Below are positions 23,771-29,946 of a DNA stretch of 35,693 bases, one piece after another. A program made the position numbers and the translations under genes. The stretch spans positions 1-35,693 of the IMG/VR virus record IMGVR_UViG_3300020190_002979. One strand, given 5' to 3'. The notes below the pieces were generated by a model. It searched no databases and was not told the origin of the DNA. It saw nothing but the letters and a program-made list of their open reading frames with translations. How positions within the stretch are numbered: position 1 is the stretch's first letter; every line of letters begins with the position of its first letter. Source of the stretch: a virus.

Positions 23771-23942
23771 TTTTATAGTTTTTATACAAAAAATAAGAAG
23801 GTATTGTTATACCCAAAAATAAAATCACATATAGAATTATAGGGAAAATGGTTATCAACGTTAAAAATGAAAAAAAGCATATTACCACAATCAAAATATA
23901 TTGCCTAATTTTACCCCTATTTAAATCATCAAAATTAAACAT
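23751..23942 (-). CDS. Small two-helix membrane protein
   Basis: The ATG at 23942 gives 63 aa beginning MFNFDDLNRGKIRQYILIVV. It has two hydrophobic helices (about residues 14-34 and 36-54) and a charged tail K-N-D-K-D-D-E. It overlaps the peptidase stop by a few bases upstream and the nucleotidyltransferase start downstream. Function unknown. Confidence 0.5.
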   Translation of the reverse strand: MFNFDDLNRGKIRQYILIVVICFFSFLTLITIFPIILYVILFLGITIPSYFLYKNYKNDKDDE

Positions 23943-23943
23943 A

Positions 23944-24915
23944 CTAAATAATATCATCTAAATATTTTGCCACTTCTTTTACTATATCTTTTTTAGAGAC
24001 ACCTGACTTAACAAGGTCACTTACTATATCAACTATTTCGTAAGAAATATAATCTACATAATCACCGTCAAAATCCTCATCGGCATCATCATCTTTAAAT
24101 GGTGAATAGTTATAACTATAAGATTCTTTAATTACTTTTTTATTGTGAACGTACTTAACCAAACCTAAATGAGAGATTAATTTTTCACCTGCGTTTAAAG
24201 AAGATTCTACTTCACTGATAACCACATATTCTTGATTAGTATGTTGTTTATAATACCCACAACCTAAGTTAAGGCAATTAAAATCATATTTGGATGCCAA
24301 CTGATTTACATCGGTAAATGGATCATAAGAAAACTTAGTATACCCAGATTCATTTAAATTATCTTTTATCTTTTCTTTAAATTCAGAATCAAAAAGATTA
24401 ACACCCCAACAAACTTCAGTTATCCAATTACTTGATGGTGCATCAAATTGGATTGCGTATCCTACATTATCGAAAAATGAATCATCAGATTCTTTAGATC
24501 CCTTCATACCGATTTCTTCCTCAACGAAAAACGCCCCTTTTAATTTGTCTACCTTATTGAAGAGTTCTAAACAAACAAACACACCGCACTTATCATCACC
24601 ACCAATACCTGTTTGAATTTCAGTTGTAGGGTGAAAGGCAGTTAAGTTTCCATCATTTTCTTTGATGATTAATCGTTCTTTGTTTTCTATTAAGGAAACA
24701 TGTGTCCTATGAACTGTATCCATATGTGAAACTACACAAGGAAAATATTCTCCTTCAGATAATTCACCTTTAGTTACATAAAGGTTACCTTTTTGATCTG
24801 TGTAGTAATCAAAGTTATTAGTTTTCGCAAACTCTATTATGAAGTCTCTAACCATACTTTCATCACCTGAAATAGATGGTAACGATAAAACCTCTTTTAA
24901 AAAATCTAAATTCAT
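23944..24915 (-). CDS. M20/M28-type zinc peptidase
   Basis: The 323-aa protein has L-P-S-I-S-G-D-E, V-S-H-M-D-T-V-H (H64, D66), G-I-G-G-D-D-K-C-G-V (D107/D108), E-E-E-I-G-M-K-G-S and F-D-A-P. It also has L-G-C-G-Y-Y-K-Q-H-T-N-Q-E-Y for the last metal ligand. This is the layout of PepT/M20-like dizinc aminopeptidases, which release N-terminal residues from small peptides. The core is short because the lid/dimerisation domain is reduced. A C-terminal extension of about 70 acidic residues includes V-I-K-E and D-D-D-A-D-E-D. Confidence 0.82.
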   Translation of the reverse strand: MNLDFLKEVLSLPSISGDESMVRDFIIEFAKTNNFDYYTDQKGNLYVTKGELSEGEYFPCVVSHMDTVHRTHVSLIENKERLIIKENDGNLTAFHPTTEIQTGIGGDDKCGVFVCLELFNKVDKLKGAFFVEEEIGMKGSKESDDSFFDNVGYAIQFDAPSSNWITEVCWGVNLFDSEFKEKIKDNLNESGYTKFSYDPFTDVNQLASKYDFNCLNLGCGYYKQHTNQEYVVISEVESSLNAGEKLISHLGLVKYVHNKKVIKESYSYNYSPFKDDDADEDFDGDYVDYISYEIVDIVSDLVKSGVSKKDIVKEVAKYLDDII

Positions 24916-24929
24916 ATCTTATTTTTATA

Positions 24930-24961
24930 CAAATTTAGTAAATAGATTTCGAAAAAACAAA
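24930..24961 (-). promoter_or_regulatory. Bacteroidetes-type promoter for the peptidase
   Basis: Minus-strand TTTG (24961-24958), a 20-nt spacer and TAAATTTG (24937-24930), 14 nt before the ATG at 24915. Confidence 0.65.
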
Positions 24962-25001
24962 TTTTTATTGGTATATTATTTACAAAATACGTTTTTTAAC
25001 G

Positions 25002-25010
25002 ATATTTATA
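25002..25010 (+). promoter_or_regulatory. ATATTTATA upstream element
   Basis: Exact match on the coding strand, 30 nt before the ATG at 25041. Confidence 0.4.
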
Positions 25011-25040
25011 TATAATAACAATTATTAAAAACTTACTAAA

Positions 25041-25139
25041 ATGGGTTGCGGTTGTAAAAAGAAAAAACCAGTTGCTACAAAACCAGTTAATGAAACTAGT
25101 ACAAATCAAGGTAGTACTCAAACAAACGGTGGCAATTAA
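25041..25139 (+). CDS. Cys/Lys microprotein
   Basis: The 32-aa frame starts MGCGCKKKKPVATKPVNETS and ends in a Thr/Asn/Gln-rich tail. An ATATTTATA element lies 30 nt upstream and the TAA abuts the convergent gene, supporting a real gene. G-C-G-C-K-K-K-K suggests a lipid or metal-binding tip with a basic patch. I have seen similar short starts in other large phages, but I cannot assign a function. Confidence 0.55.
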   Translation: MGCGCKKKKPVATKPVNETSTNQGSTQTNGGN

Positions 25140-25568
25140 TTAAGTTAGTTGATTTGCGGGTCCTCTAGCTGGTTCTACCGCCCAAGGTGAATTATCTATT
25201 GGATTCGCAACTCCTCTATTCACATCTTTAAGAGGCCAAACAGTTGCGGGTGCACCTGCTGGGGCACTACTAGATTCTTCCTCATCTAACAATTCTTCAT
25301 CAAATTGTTTAGTGTAATCATCTACACCTATACCATATTCGGTTACTACTAAACCATATCCACCTTCCTTATCGTAATACCCCAAATATATTCCTTTATC
25401 GTCATATACTACAGTTTCATAAGAATTACTTTCAAAGTTAAGTTTTTTAGGTTCATTATTAACCCATTTAAGTATTTTTTTATACCAACTTTTAGGATTT
25501 TTGATTGTCTCACCAAATTCTCTAATTAGTATTTTCTTATATTGACTTTCTGTAATTATTATTTTCAT
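25140..25568 (-). CDS. Leader-motif protein, Ala/Pro-rich tail
   Basis: The ATG at 25568 gives MKIIITESQYKKILIREFGE (I-T-E at 5-7) and shares its A with the upstream TGA. A further possible start is upstream and non-ATG. The 142-aa protein has a basic helix, a small strand-rich middle (Y-D-D-K-G-I-Y-L-G-Y-Y) and a disordered tail rich in Ala, Pro and Ser. It belongs to a three-gene block of leader proteins. Function unknown. Confidence 0.65.
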   Translation of the reverse strand: MKIIITESQYKKILIREFGETIKNPKSWYKKILKWVNNEPKKLNFESNSYETVVYDDKGIYLGYYDKEGGYGLVVTEYGIGVDDYTKQFDEELLDEEESSSAPAGAPATVWPLKDVNRGVANPIDNSPWAVEPARGPANQLT

Positions 25569-25921
25569 CACCAATTTCTTTGTCTATTATTAATAACATT
25601 TAAAAGTTTAACTTTTATATTTCCTTTACCTGTTGTTTCTTTTATTTGTTTTTCTAAATCATAAAAAAACATACCTACATCTGCGGTATCAAAAATAGTG
25701 TCAATATAAACTATTAATCCTATTTCATTATCAAACGCAGTTACAACCTCAACATTTTCTACCGTATCTAAAATTGTTTCACAATCCAAATCTTCATCAG
25801 AGTAATCCCAATTATCATCCTCTGTGGAATTCTCACAAATTTCCTTTAAATCATTAAACGCGATATCAACTATTTTTTGATAGACAGTTATAAGTTGATT
25901 TTCGGTTATTAAAACTTTCAT
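25568..25921 (-). CDS. Leader-motif protein, acidic
   Basis: The 117-aa product starts MKVLITENQLITVYQKIVDI (I-T-E at 5-7). It is Asp/Glu-rich with a strand-helix pattern. Its start overlaps the previous gene's stop (ATGA), as is usual in this block. No catalytic motif. Confidence 0.65.
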   Translation of the reverse strand: MKVLITENQLITVYQKIVDIAFNDLKEICENSTEDDNWDYSDEDLDCETILDTVENVEVVTAFDNEIGLIVYIDTIFDTADVGMFFYDLEKQIKETTGKGNIKVKLLNVINNRQRNW

Positions 25922-26496
25922 TCTTTTAAATCAATATACTGTTCTAATTGTTTTGGTGACCATTCATTATAAAAATCATGTAAAATATCGGCTGACATAT
26001 CTCTCTCAAGTTTCGCTTCATAAAGTTCCCAATCTAATTCAACTGATGAATTATAAACTGAATCAATTATATCGACTTTAAAACTAGGGTTATCGATTAA
26101 TTGGGAGGCGTTGTATAATGCCTCTTCTCTCGATCCAGCCCTTATGGTTATTTGATAATCAAAAAATGTTCTGGCTTCAACTATCGCAGGTAATGCAACA
26201 TTAATTATATAAGTTCCCTGAAATTCTAATGGTTCACCCAAAAAAGATTCATATTCACTTTCGGGTGTGTTTTCAAAACTTTTTTCATAATTATTAATTA
26301 TTGTTGTCGCATCTAGATCACTTAAACCCCAATTTTTTTTTAAATCCTCAGTAGTTTCATTTGTGTCAGTATAAACTTTTTTTAGATATCTCATAATCTT
26401 TATTATCTTTGGGGTAATAGTATTACCTATAGATAATGATTCACTATCATCCTCAAATAATTTTTTATATTGACTTTCAGTTAATCTAATTTTCAT
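25918..26496 (-). CDS. Leader-motif protein with shared helical domain
   Basis: The 192-aa protein starts MKIRLTESQYKKLFEDDSES (L-T-E at 5-7, nearly the same opening as the 25140 gene). About residues 27-75 match the shared helical domain (W-G-L-S-D-L-D-A-T-T-I-I). The rest has mixed alpha/beta features with a Glu-rich C-terminus. Its start overlaps the membrane-protein gene by 11 nt. Confidence 0.65.
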   Translation of the reverse strand: MKIRLTESQYKKLFEDDSESLSIGNTITPKIIKIMRYLKKVYTDTNETTEDLKKNWGLSDLDATTIINNYEKSFENTPESEYESFLGEPLEFQGTYIINVALPAIVEARTFFDYQITIRAGSREEALYNASQLIDNPSFKVDIIDSVYNSSVELDWELYEAKLERDMSADILHDFYNEWSPKQLEQYIDLKE

Positions 26497-26800
26497 TGGT
26501 TTCTGATTCTTCTTTTTTATTTCTAGATTCGGTAACAGTTTTTATAACATTTAAAAATTTACCACCAAAAGTATAACCAGCAAATAATACCATAGAATAT
26601 TCTAATGCATCTATAATAATTTCAAATCTATTTAAATCTATCACACTATCTTTAGAGACACCTTTAAACATTAAAACCCCTAATGTTATATAATGTGCAA
26701 TTACTGCCCATAACAAATAAACTCTACTTTGGGAATATTGTCCCTTTTCTGTTAACATGTCTTTAAAAATATTCATAATATGTTTAATTTTTTTACTCAT
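26486..26800 (-). CDS. Two-helix membrane protein, possibly leader-bearing
   Basis: The 104-aa product has two hydrophobic helices at about residues 27-45 and 65-90, joined by an acidic loop and followed by a charged tail. If translation begins at the second Met (26776), the start would be MNIFKDMLTEKGQYSQSRV, a good leader with L-T-E. The longer start at 26800 is kept because ATATTTATA lies 26 nt upstream. Holin or virion-membrane roles are both possible. Confidence 0.6.
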   Translation of the reverse strand: MSKKIKHIMNIFKDMLTEKGQYSQSRVYLLWAVIAHYITLGVLMFKGVSKDSVIDLNRFEIIIDALEYSMVLFAGYTFGGKFLNVIKTVTESRNKKEESETNEN

Positions 26801-26826
26801 AAATAAAACATTAGGTTTGTTATTAT

Positions 26827-26835
26827 TATAAATAT
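26827..26835 (-). promoter_or_regulatory. ATATTTATA upstream element
   Basis: Exact match on the coding strand, 26 nt before the ATG at 26800. Confidence 0.4.
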
Positions 26836-26848
26836 CTTTAAAAATAAA

Positions 26849-26870
26849 AAACCCAACTAATGTTGGGTTT
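26849..26870 (-). terminator. Terminator after thioredoxin
   Basis: A perfect 9-bp stem AAACCCAAC / GTTGGGTTT encloses a TAAT loop, 5 nt past the thioredoxin stop. It is followed on the minus strand by further T residues. Confidence 0.8.
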
Positions 26871-26874
26871 AATA

Positions 26875-27165
26875 TTATAAAATCTCTTTTATTTTAGTTG
26901 TTAAGACGGATTCACTTACTACACCACTATTCCTCCAGATTTGTTTACCTTCCTTAACCATTACTAAAGTTGGTATACTTCTTATTTGAAACTGTGCCGC
27001 CATATTCCTATCTTTATCGATATTAATTTTGACTACTTCAATATCACTATTATTTTTTTTAAAACTTTCAATAATAGGATTCATCATTCTACACGGACCA
27101 CACCACTCTGCCCAAAAATCTATTAAAACTGGTTTTTCTGATTGTAATAAAGTTTCTAATTCCAT
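26875..27165 (-). CDS. trxA: Thioredoxin
   Basis: The 96-aa product has the active site F-W-A-E-W-C-G-P-C (C22, C25), the K-I-N-I-D strand and the cis-proline segment S-I-P-T-L near residue 74. It reduces disulfides in the cytoplasm and can support ribonucleotide reductase. It is slightly shorter than the E. coli enzyme at the N-terminus. It has its own upstream element and terminator, and lies next to the SlyD-type isomerase. Confidence 0.93.
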   Translation of the reverse strand: MELETLLQSEKPVLIDFWAEWCGPCRMMNPIIESFKKNNSDIEVVKINIDKDRNMAAQFQIRSIPTLVMVKEGKQIWRNSGVVSESVLTTKIKEIL

Positions 27166-27193
27166 TGTTTTGTTTTTGTTAATTATTATTTAT

Positions 27194-27202
27194 TATAAAT
27201 AT
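27194..27202 (-). promoter_or_regulatory. ATATTTATA upstream element
   Basis: Exact match on the coding strand, 28 nt before the thioredoxin ATG. Confidence 0.4.
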
Positions 27203-27208
27203 AAAAAA

Positions 27209-27225
27209 GGGGGAATAAATCCCCC
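27209..27225 (-). terminator. Terminator after the FKBP-type gene
   Basis: The stem GGGGG/CCCCC with a 7-nt loop is followed by six T on the minus strand. It lies 23 nt past the isomerase stop. Confidence 0.75.
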
Positions 27226-27248
27226 CACTGAAACACTATTATTTTTTT

Positions 27249-27671
27249 TTATTTTACTTCTAATACCTCAACATCGAAGATTAGTTTCTTACCTGCCATA
27301 GGATGATTGGCATCTAATTTAACACCTTCTTCATTAATTTCAGTCACAATAACATTAATTGTACCTCTATCACTATGAGATTCTAAAAAATCACCAACCT
27401 TAACACCTTCTGGTACTCTATCTGAAGGAACTACTGTAACTAAACCATCTAAGTATTCACCATACCCTTCCTCTGGATTAATCTCAATAGTTTTTTTATC
27501 ACCTTGATTTAAACCTAATAAACCTTTTTCAAAACCAGTAATTAAAGAACCCTGACCTAAAACAACATTTAAAGGTTCTCTACCTTCTGTTAAAGAAGTG
27601 TCAAATACTGTTCCGTCCTCAAATCTTCCTGTGTAGTGGACAACTACACCCTTACCATTTTCTACTGCCAT
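27249..27671 (-). CDS. slyD: SlyD-type FKBP peptidyl-prolyl isomerase
   Basis: The 140-aa protein shows V-V-V-H-Y-T-G-R-F-E-D-G-T-V-F-D-T-S, then L-G-Q-G-S-L-I-T-G-F-E-K-G-L and I-N-P-E-E-G-Y-G-E. It ends L-D-A-N-H-P-M-A-G-K-K-L. The insert after Y-G-E is the chaperone flap of SlyD-type FKBPs. The His-rich metal-binding tail of E. coli SlyD is absent. It speeds X-Pro isomerisation and holds folding proteins. It has its own terminator and no operon partner. Confidence 0.9.
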   Translation of the reverse strand: MAVENGKGVVVHYTGRFEDGTVFDTSLTEGREPLNVVLGQGSLITGFEKGLLGLNQGDKKTIEINPEEGYGEYLDGLVTVVPSDRVPEGVKVGDFLESHSDRGTINVIVTEINEEGVKLDANHPMAGKKLIFDVEVLEVK

Positions 27672-27721
27672 TTTTTAATTTTTTTAAATAATAGTGATAA
27701 AAAAAATAATAGTCAATACTA

Positions 27722-28114
27722 TTATAATTTTATATCAAATCTATCTTTCATTATTTGGATTTTATCTTCAGGTACTTCATGTTGATTTACACCATCGTGT
27801 CTATTTTCAACAACAATACTGAAAACTTTATATCCATATTTTTTCGCCAATTCATAATATGTATCCATTTCCCATGTTTGAGTAAATGTATTAGATACCG
27901 AAATTTTTTCCTGTTCAGATTCCATCCACTCCTCAACAATGGTTTGACACCATCTATGTGCATCTTTTATTTTGGTGATATCAAAAACATAATTACTTGT
28001 GTCATCTAAAAAATACATATCTGCCTCCACATGATTCTCAGTTAATGTTTTAGCGAAAGTAGATTTACCTGAACCTGGTATTCCTCTTACTATATATAAA
28101 ATTTTATCTTTCAT
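27722..28114 (-). CDS. P-loop kinase, polynucleotide-kinase-like
   Basis: The 130-aa protein starts with I-V-R-G-I-P-G-S-G-K-S-T-F (Walker A, residues 8-20). Later it has V-E-A-D-M-Y-F and a late conserved R-H-D-G-V-N-Q-H-E-V-P. This fits the AAA_33/zeta-like group that includes the kinase half of T4 polynucleotide kinase. It could phosphorylate 5'-OH RNA ends before the RNA ligase at 29943 seals them, but other small-molecule kinases share the fold. Confidence 0.75.
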   Translation of the reverse strand: MKDKILYIVRGIPGSGKSTFAKTLTENHVEADMYFLDDTSNYVFDITKIKDAHRWCQTIVEEWMESEQEKISVSNTFTQTWEMDTYYELAKKYGYKVFSIVVENRHDGVNQHEVPEDKIQIMKDRFDIKL

Positions 28115-28140
28115 GTTTATTCTGATTTAGGTAGTTTTTA

Positions 28141-28224
28141 TTAAGATACGGATATCGCTATAATAGTGATAAAAGTAAACCATATAGCAATTATGATTAT
28201 TGTTACTAAATTTGAATTTTTCAT
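28141..28224 (-). CDS. 27-aa membrane peptide
   Basis: MKNSNLVTIIIIAIWFTFIT, then a few more hydrophobic residues to TAA. One transmembrane helix. It lies between two other small minus-strand genes. Confidence 0.4.
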   Translation of the reverse strand: MKNSNLVTIIIIAIWFTFITIIAISVS

Positions 28225-28234
28225 CTTTTAAAGA

Positions 28235-28396
28235 TTATATATCCATTAAAAATATTAAAATCAATATTGGTATCCATAGTGGTGCAGTTACCCACCACCA
28301 ACTCCAATCAATATTATCAGTTAACTTTAAAACCATAAAAATAAGGAAGAGTATCACACCCAATCCTAAACCACTAGATGAACTTTTTTCACTCAT
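28235..28396 (-). CDS. Small membrane protein, Trp-rich turn
   Basis: The 53-aa product begins MSEKSSSSGLGLGVILFLIF. Two hydrophobic helices flank D-W-S-W-W-W-V-T-A-P-L-W-I-P. The tryptophan-rich turn and length recall a small phage membrane family of unknown function. Confidence 0.6.
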   Translation of the reverse strand: MSEKSSSSGLGLGVILFLIFMVLKLTDNIDWSWWWVTAPLWIPILILIFLMDI

Positions 28397-28406
28397 AATT
28401 TATTAT

Positions 28407-29063
28407 TTATATTCTTTTTTCGTGATGATCTTTTGGTAAACACAATTTTTTGATTGGTTGGTTTTTAACAATAGTTAAAATTTCATCCATAGATATTGGA
28501 TATAAGTTATTACCATCTACACCCACATCTAATGATTTACCATCCCCTAATCGTAAATTAGGTGGTAAATGTACGTGTCCATGTAAGTGAATGACACCAT
28601 CATTCATACTGTCCCAAGACGCAATCGGATAATGCATACATACGAATGAATATTTATCCATTTGATTTTTACCCACTATCGATGGTCTACGAATATCTAA
28701 GAACAAATAATCGTGTGTTGATGAAAATATTTTCTGTATATCTTCTTTATCTTTACGGATATGGTGATCGTGATTACCATAAGTTAAATGAATGTTCTTA
28801 CAGATTATTCTATTACGAAATTCCTCAATTTTTTCAAACCCACCAAAACTCCAATCACCTAAATGAATTAGTATATCATCTTCACCAACAATTTCATTAA
28901 TGTTATTCACTAATGTATCGTTCATATGATTAAGTGAATTAAATTTACGGGTTAGATTTTCCGCACCTACCCATTTAGTAGTTGCAGAACAAATATTTGC
29001 GTGATTGTAGTGTGTATCACTCGTAAAAAATAAACGTTGTCCCTTTTCTAAAACTAATTTCAT
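28407..29063 (-). CDS. Metallophosphoesterase, calcineurin-like
   Basis: The 218-aa product has F-F-T-S-D-T-H-Y-N-H (residues 12-21), I-H-L-G-D-W-S-F-G-G, L-T-Y-G-N-H-D-H-H and H-L-H-G-H-V-H. These are the metal ligands of a dinuclear calcineurin-like phosphoesterase. The substrate (nucleotide, cyclic nucleotide or nucleic acid end) cannot be read from sequence. It has its own Bacteroidetes-type promoter at 29068-29099. Confidence 0.85.
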   Translation of the reverse strand: MKLVLEKGQRLFFTSDTHYNHANICSATTKWVGAENLTRKFNSLNHMNDTLVNNINEIVGEDDILIHLGDWSFGGFEKIEEFRNRIICKNIHLTYGNHDHHIRKDKEDIQKIFSSTHDYLFLDIRRPSIVGKNQMDKYSFVCMHYPIASWDSMNDGVIHLHGHVHLPPNLRLGDGKSLDVGVDGNNLYPISMDEILTIVKNQPIKKLCLPKDHHEKRI

Positions 29064-29067
29064 AAGA

Positions 29068-29099
29068 CAAATATAAGTATAATTTTTTATATAATCAAA
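29068..29099 (-). promoter_or_regulatory. Bacteroidetes-type promoter
   Basis: Minus-strand TTTG (29099-29096), a 20-nt spacer and TATATTTG (29075-29068). The -7 box is 5 nt from the ATG at 29063, so the leader is extremely short or the start is slightly downstream. Confidence 0.6.
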
Positions 29100-29296
29100 T
29101 TATTTCTCTCAAAAAAAAAAATATTACAGGTTTTTGTTCTACCTTTATTAACCCATAATCTTTTGCCAATCTATAATTAGGTGTATCTCTTTGTAACCTA
29201 TCAATAGATGACTCAACAATATTTCGAAACATTTCTAATGAATAAGTGGATTTCCATTTATTACATCTAGGACATGAAGGTAATAAATTATCAAAA
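29095..29296 (-). pseudogene. C-terminal remnant of an HNH endonuclease
   Basis: An in-frame stretch without a start codon encodes F-D-N-L-L-P-S-C-P-R-C-N-K-W-K-S-T-Y-S, then about 40 residues to TGA at 29095. N-L-L-P-S-C-P-R-C-N-K-W-K-S is typical of the second half of phage HNH nucleases, after the catalytic His. The first half is missing and the frame runs into stops beyond 29296. The break coincides with the start region of the plus-strand gene at 29331. Confidence 0.55.
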
Positions 29297-29304
29297 AAAT
29301 TATT

Positions 29305-29313
29305 ATATTTATA
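29305..29313 (+). promoter_or_regulatory. ATATTTATA upstream element
   Basis: Exact match on the coding strand, 17 nt before the ATG at 29331. Confidence 0.4.
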
Positions 29314-29330
29314 AAATAAAAACTAAAATT

Positions 29331-29831
29331 ATGAAAATTAAAAAAGACAGAAAAACAATTACTTTATCTCGTATCGTTAACAGAGTGATTAAAGAAGAAG
29401 TAGATAAAGAAGAAAGGTTTATCAATAAAATAGTCAAGTTTATTGAACCACCATATTTTTTTAATTTAGATTCGTTAGGTGTACCTTACCATTTATATGA
29501 AAAAATATTATCAATAAAATTTGGTGAGGAGGTAGATTATGAAGAAGATAAAGATGGGTTTGATTATCTAAATGTATATGATTCAAGAGGTAATAGAATA
29601 TATTCTGAAAATATATTTGAACGTACTTGGTCAAAAGAAGAATATGATTCAAGAGGTAATAGAATATATTCTGAAAATTCAACTGGAAATTGGCGGAAAA
29701 TGAAATATGATTCAAGTGATAATCTGATATATTCTGAAGATGAGAATGGGAAATGGAGGAAATATACATATGTTGGTAATATGGTATATTCTGAAAATGC
29801 TGATGGGAGTATTTTTAGTTGGGAGAGATGA
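29331..29831 (+). CDS. Leader-motif protein with Y-D-S-x-G-N repeats
   Basis: The ATG at 29331 gives 166 aa beginning MKIKKDRKTITLSRIVNRVI, followed by K-E-E-V-D. The earlier in-frame Met only adds a poorly coding leader. After I-E-P-P-Y-F, which matches the 183-590 protein, four repeats of about 22 residues run from about residue 83 to 160 (Y-D-S-R-G-N-R-I-Y-S-E-N, then variable). They resemble RHS/YD-type beta repeats. Two adjacent repeats share 36 identical bases, so copy number may change. The gene lies between two truncated genes on the other strand. Confidence 0.65.
   Translation: MKIKKDRKTITLSRIVNRVIKEEVDKEERFINKIVKFIEPPYFFNLDSLGVPYHLYEKILSIKFGEEVDYEEDKDGFDYLNVYDSRGNRIYSENIFERTWSKEEYDSRGNRIYSENSTGNWRKMKYDSSDNLIYSEDENGKWRKYTYVGNMVYSENADGSIFSWER
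29577..29678 (+). repeat. Direct repeat inside the repeat-protein gene
   Basis: A 36-base sequence at 29577-29612 recurs exactly at 29643-29678, a 66-base period equal to one 22-residue protein repeat. Confidence 0.85.
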
Positions 29832-29832
29832 C

Positions 29833-29946
29833 TTATTGGTAGAAGTCTGGTTGGTCTTTCTTACGTTTAAATACGTACAACATATAAAAATCCCCTTCAT
29901 CGGAAAAATTCAATAACGGTTTAATTAATTCTATATTATCTATCAT
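29833..29946 (-). pseudogene. Truncated N-terminal fragment of a phage protein
   Basis: ATG at 29946 (overlapping the RNA ligase stop as ATGA) opens 37 codons, M-I-D-N-I-E-L-I-K-P-L-L-N-F, then G-D-F-Y-M-L-Y-V-F-K-R-K-K-D, before TAA. From memory this resembles the first quarter of a longer phage family of about 150 residues, so the rest has probably been lost. The break point is next to the end of the plus-strand repeat gene. It may also be a real short gene. Confidence 0.5.

Noticed and set aside
28200-28439. Plus-strand frame of 79 aa
   Set aside because: It lies antisense to two small membrane-protein frames that have proper starts, helices and a Trp-rich motif.
119-29313. T4-type late promoters (TATAAATA)
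   Set aside because: The motif is mostly on the strand opposite to the genes. On the coding strand it reads ATATTTATA, so it is reported as a separate element.
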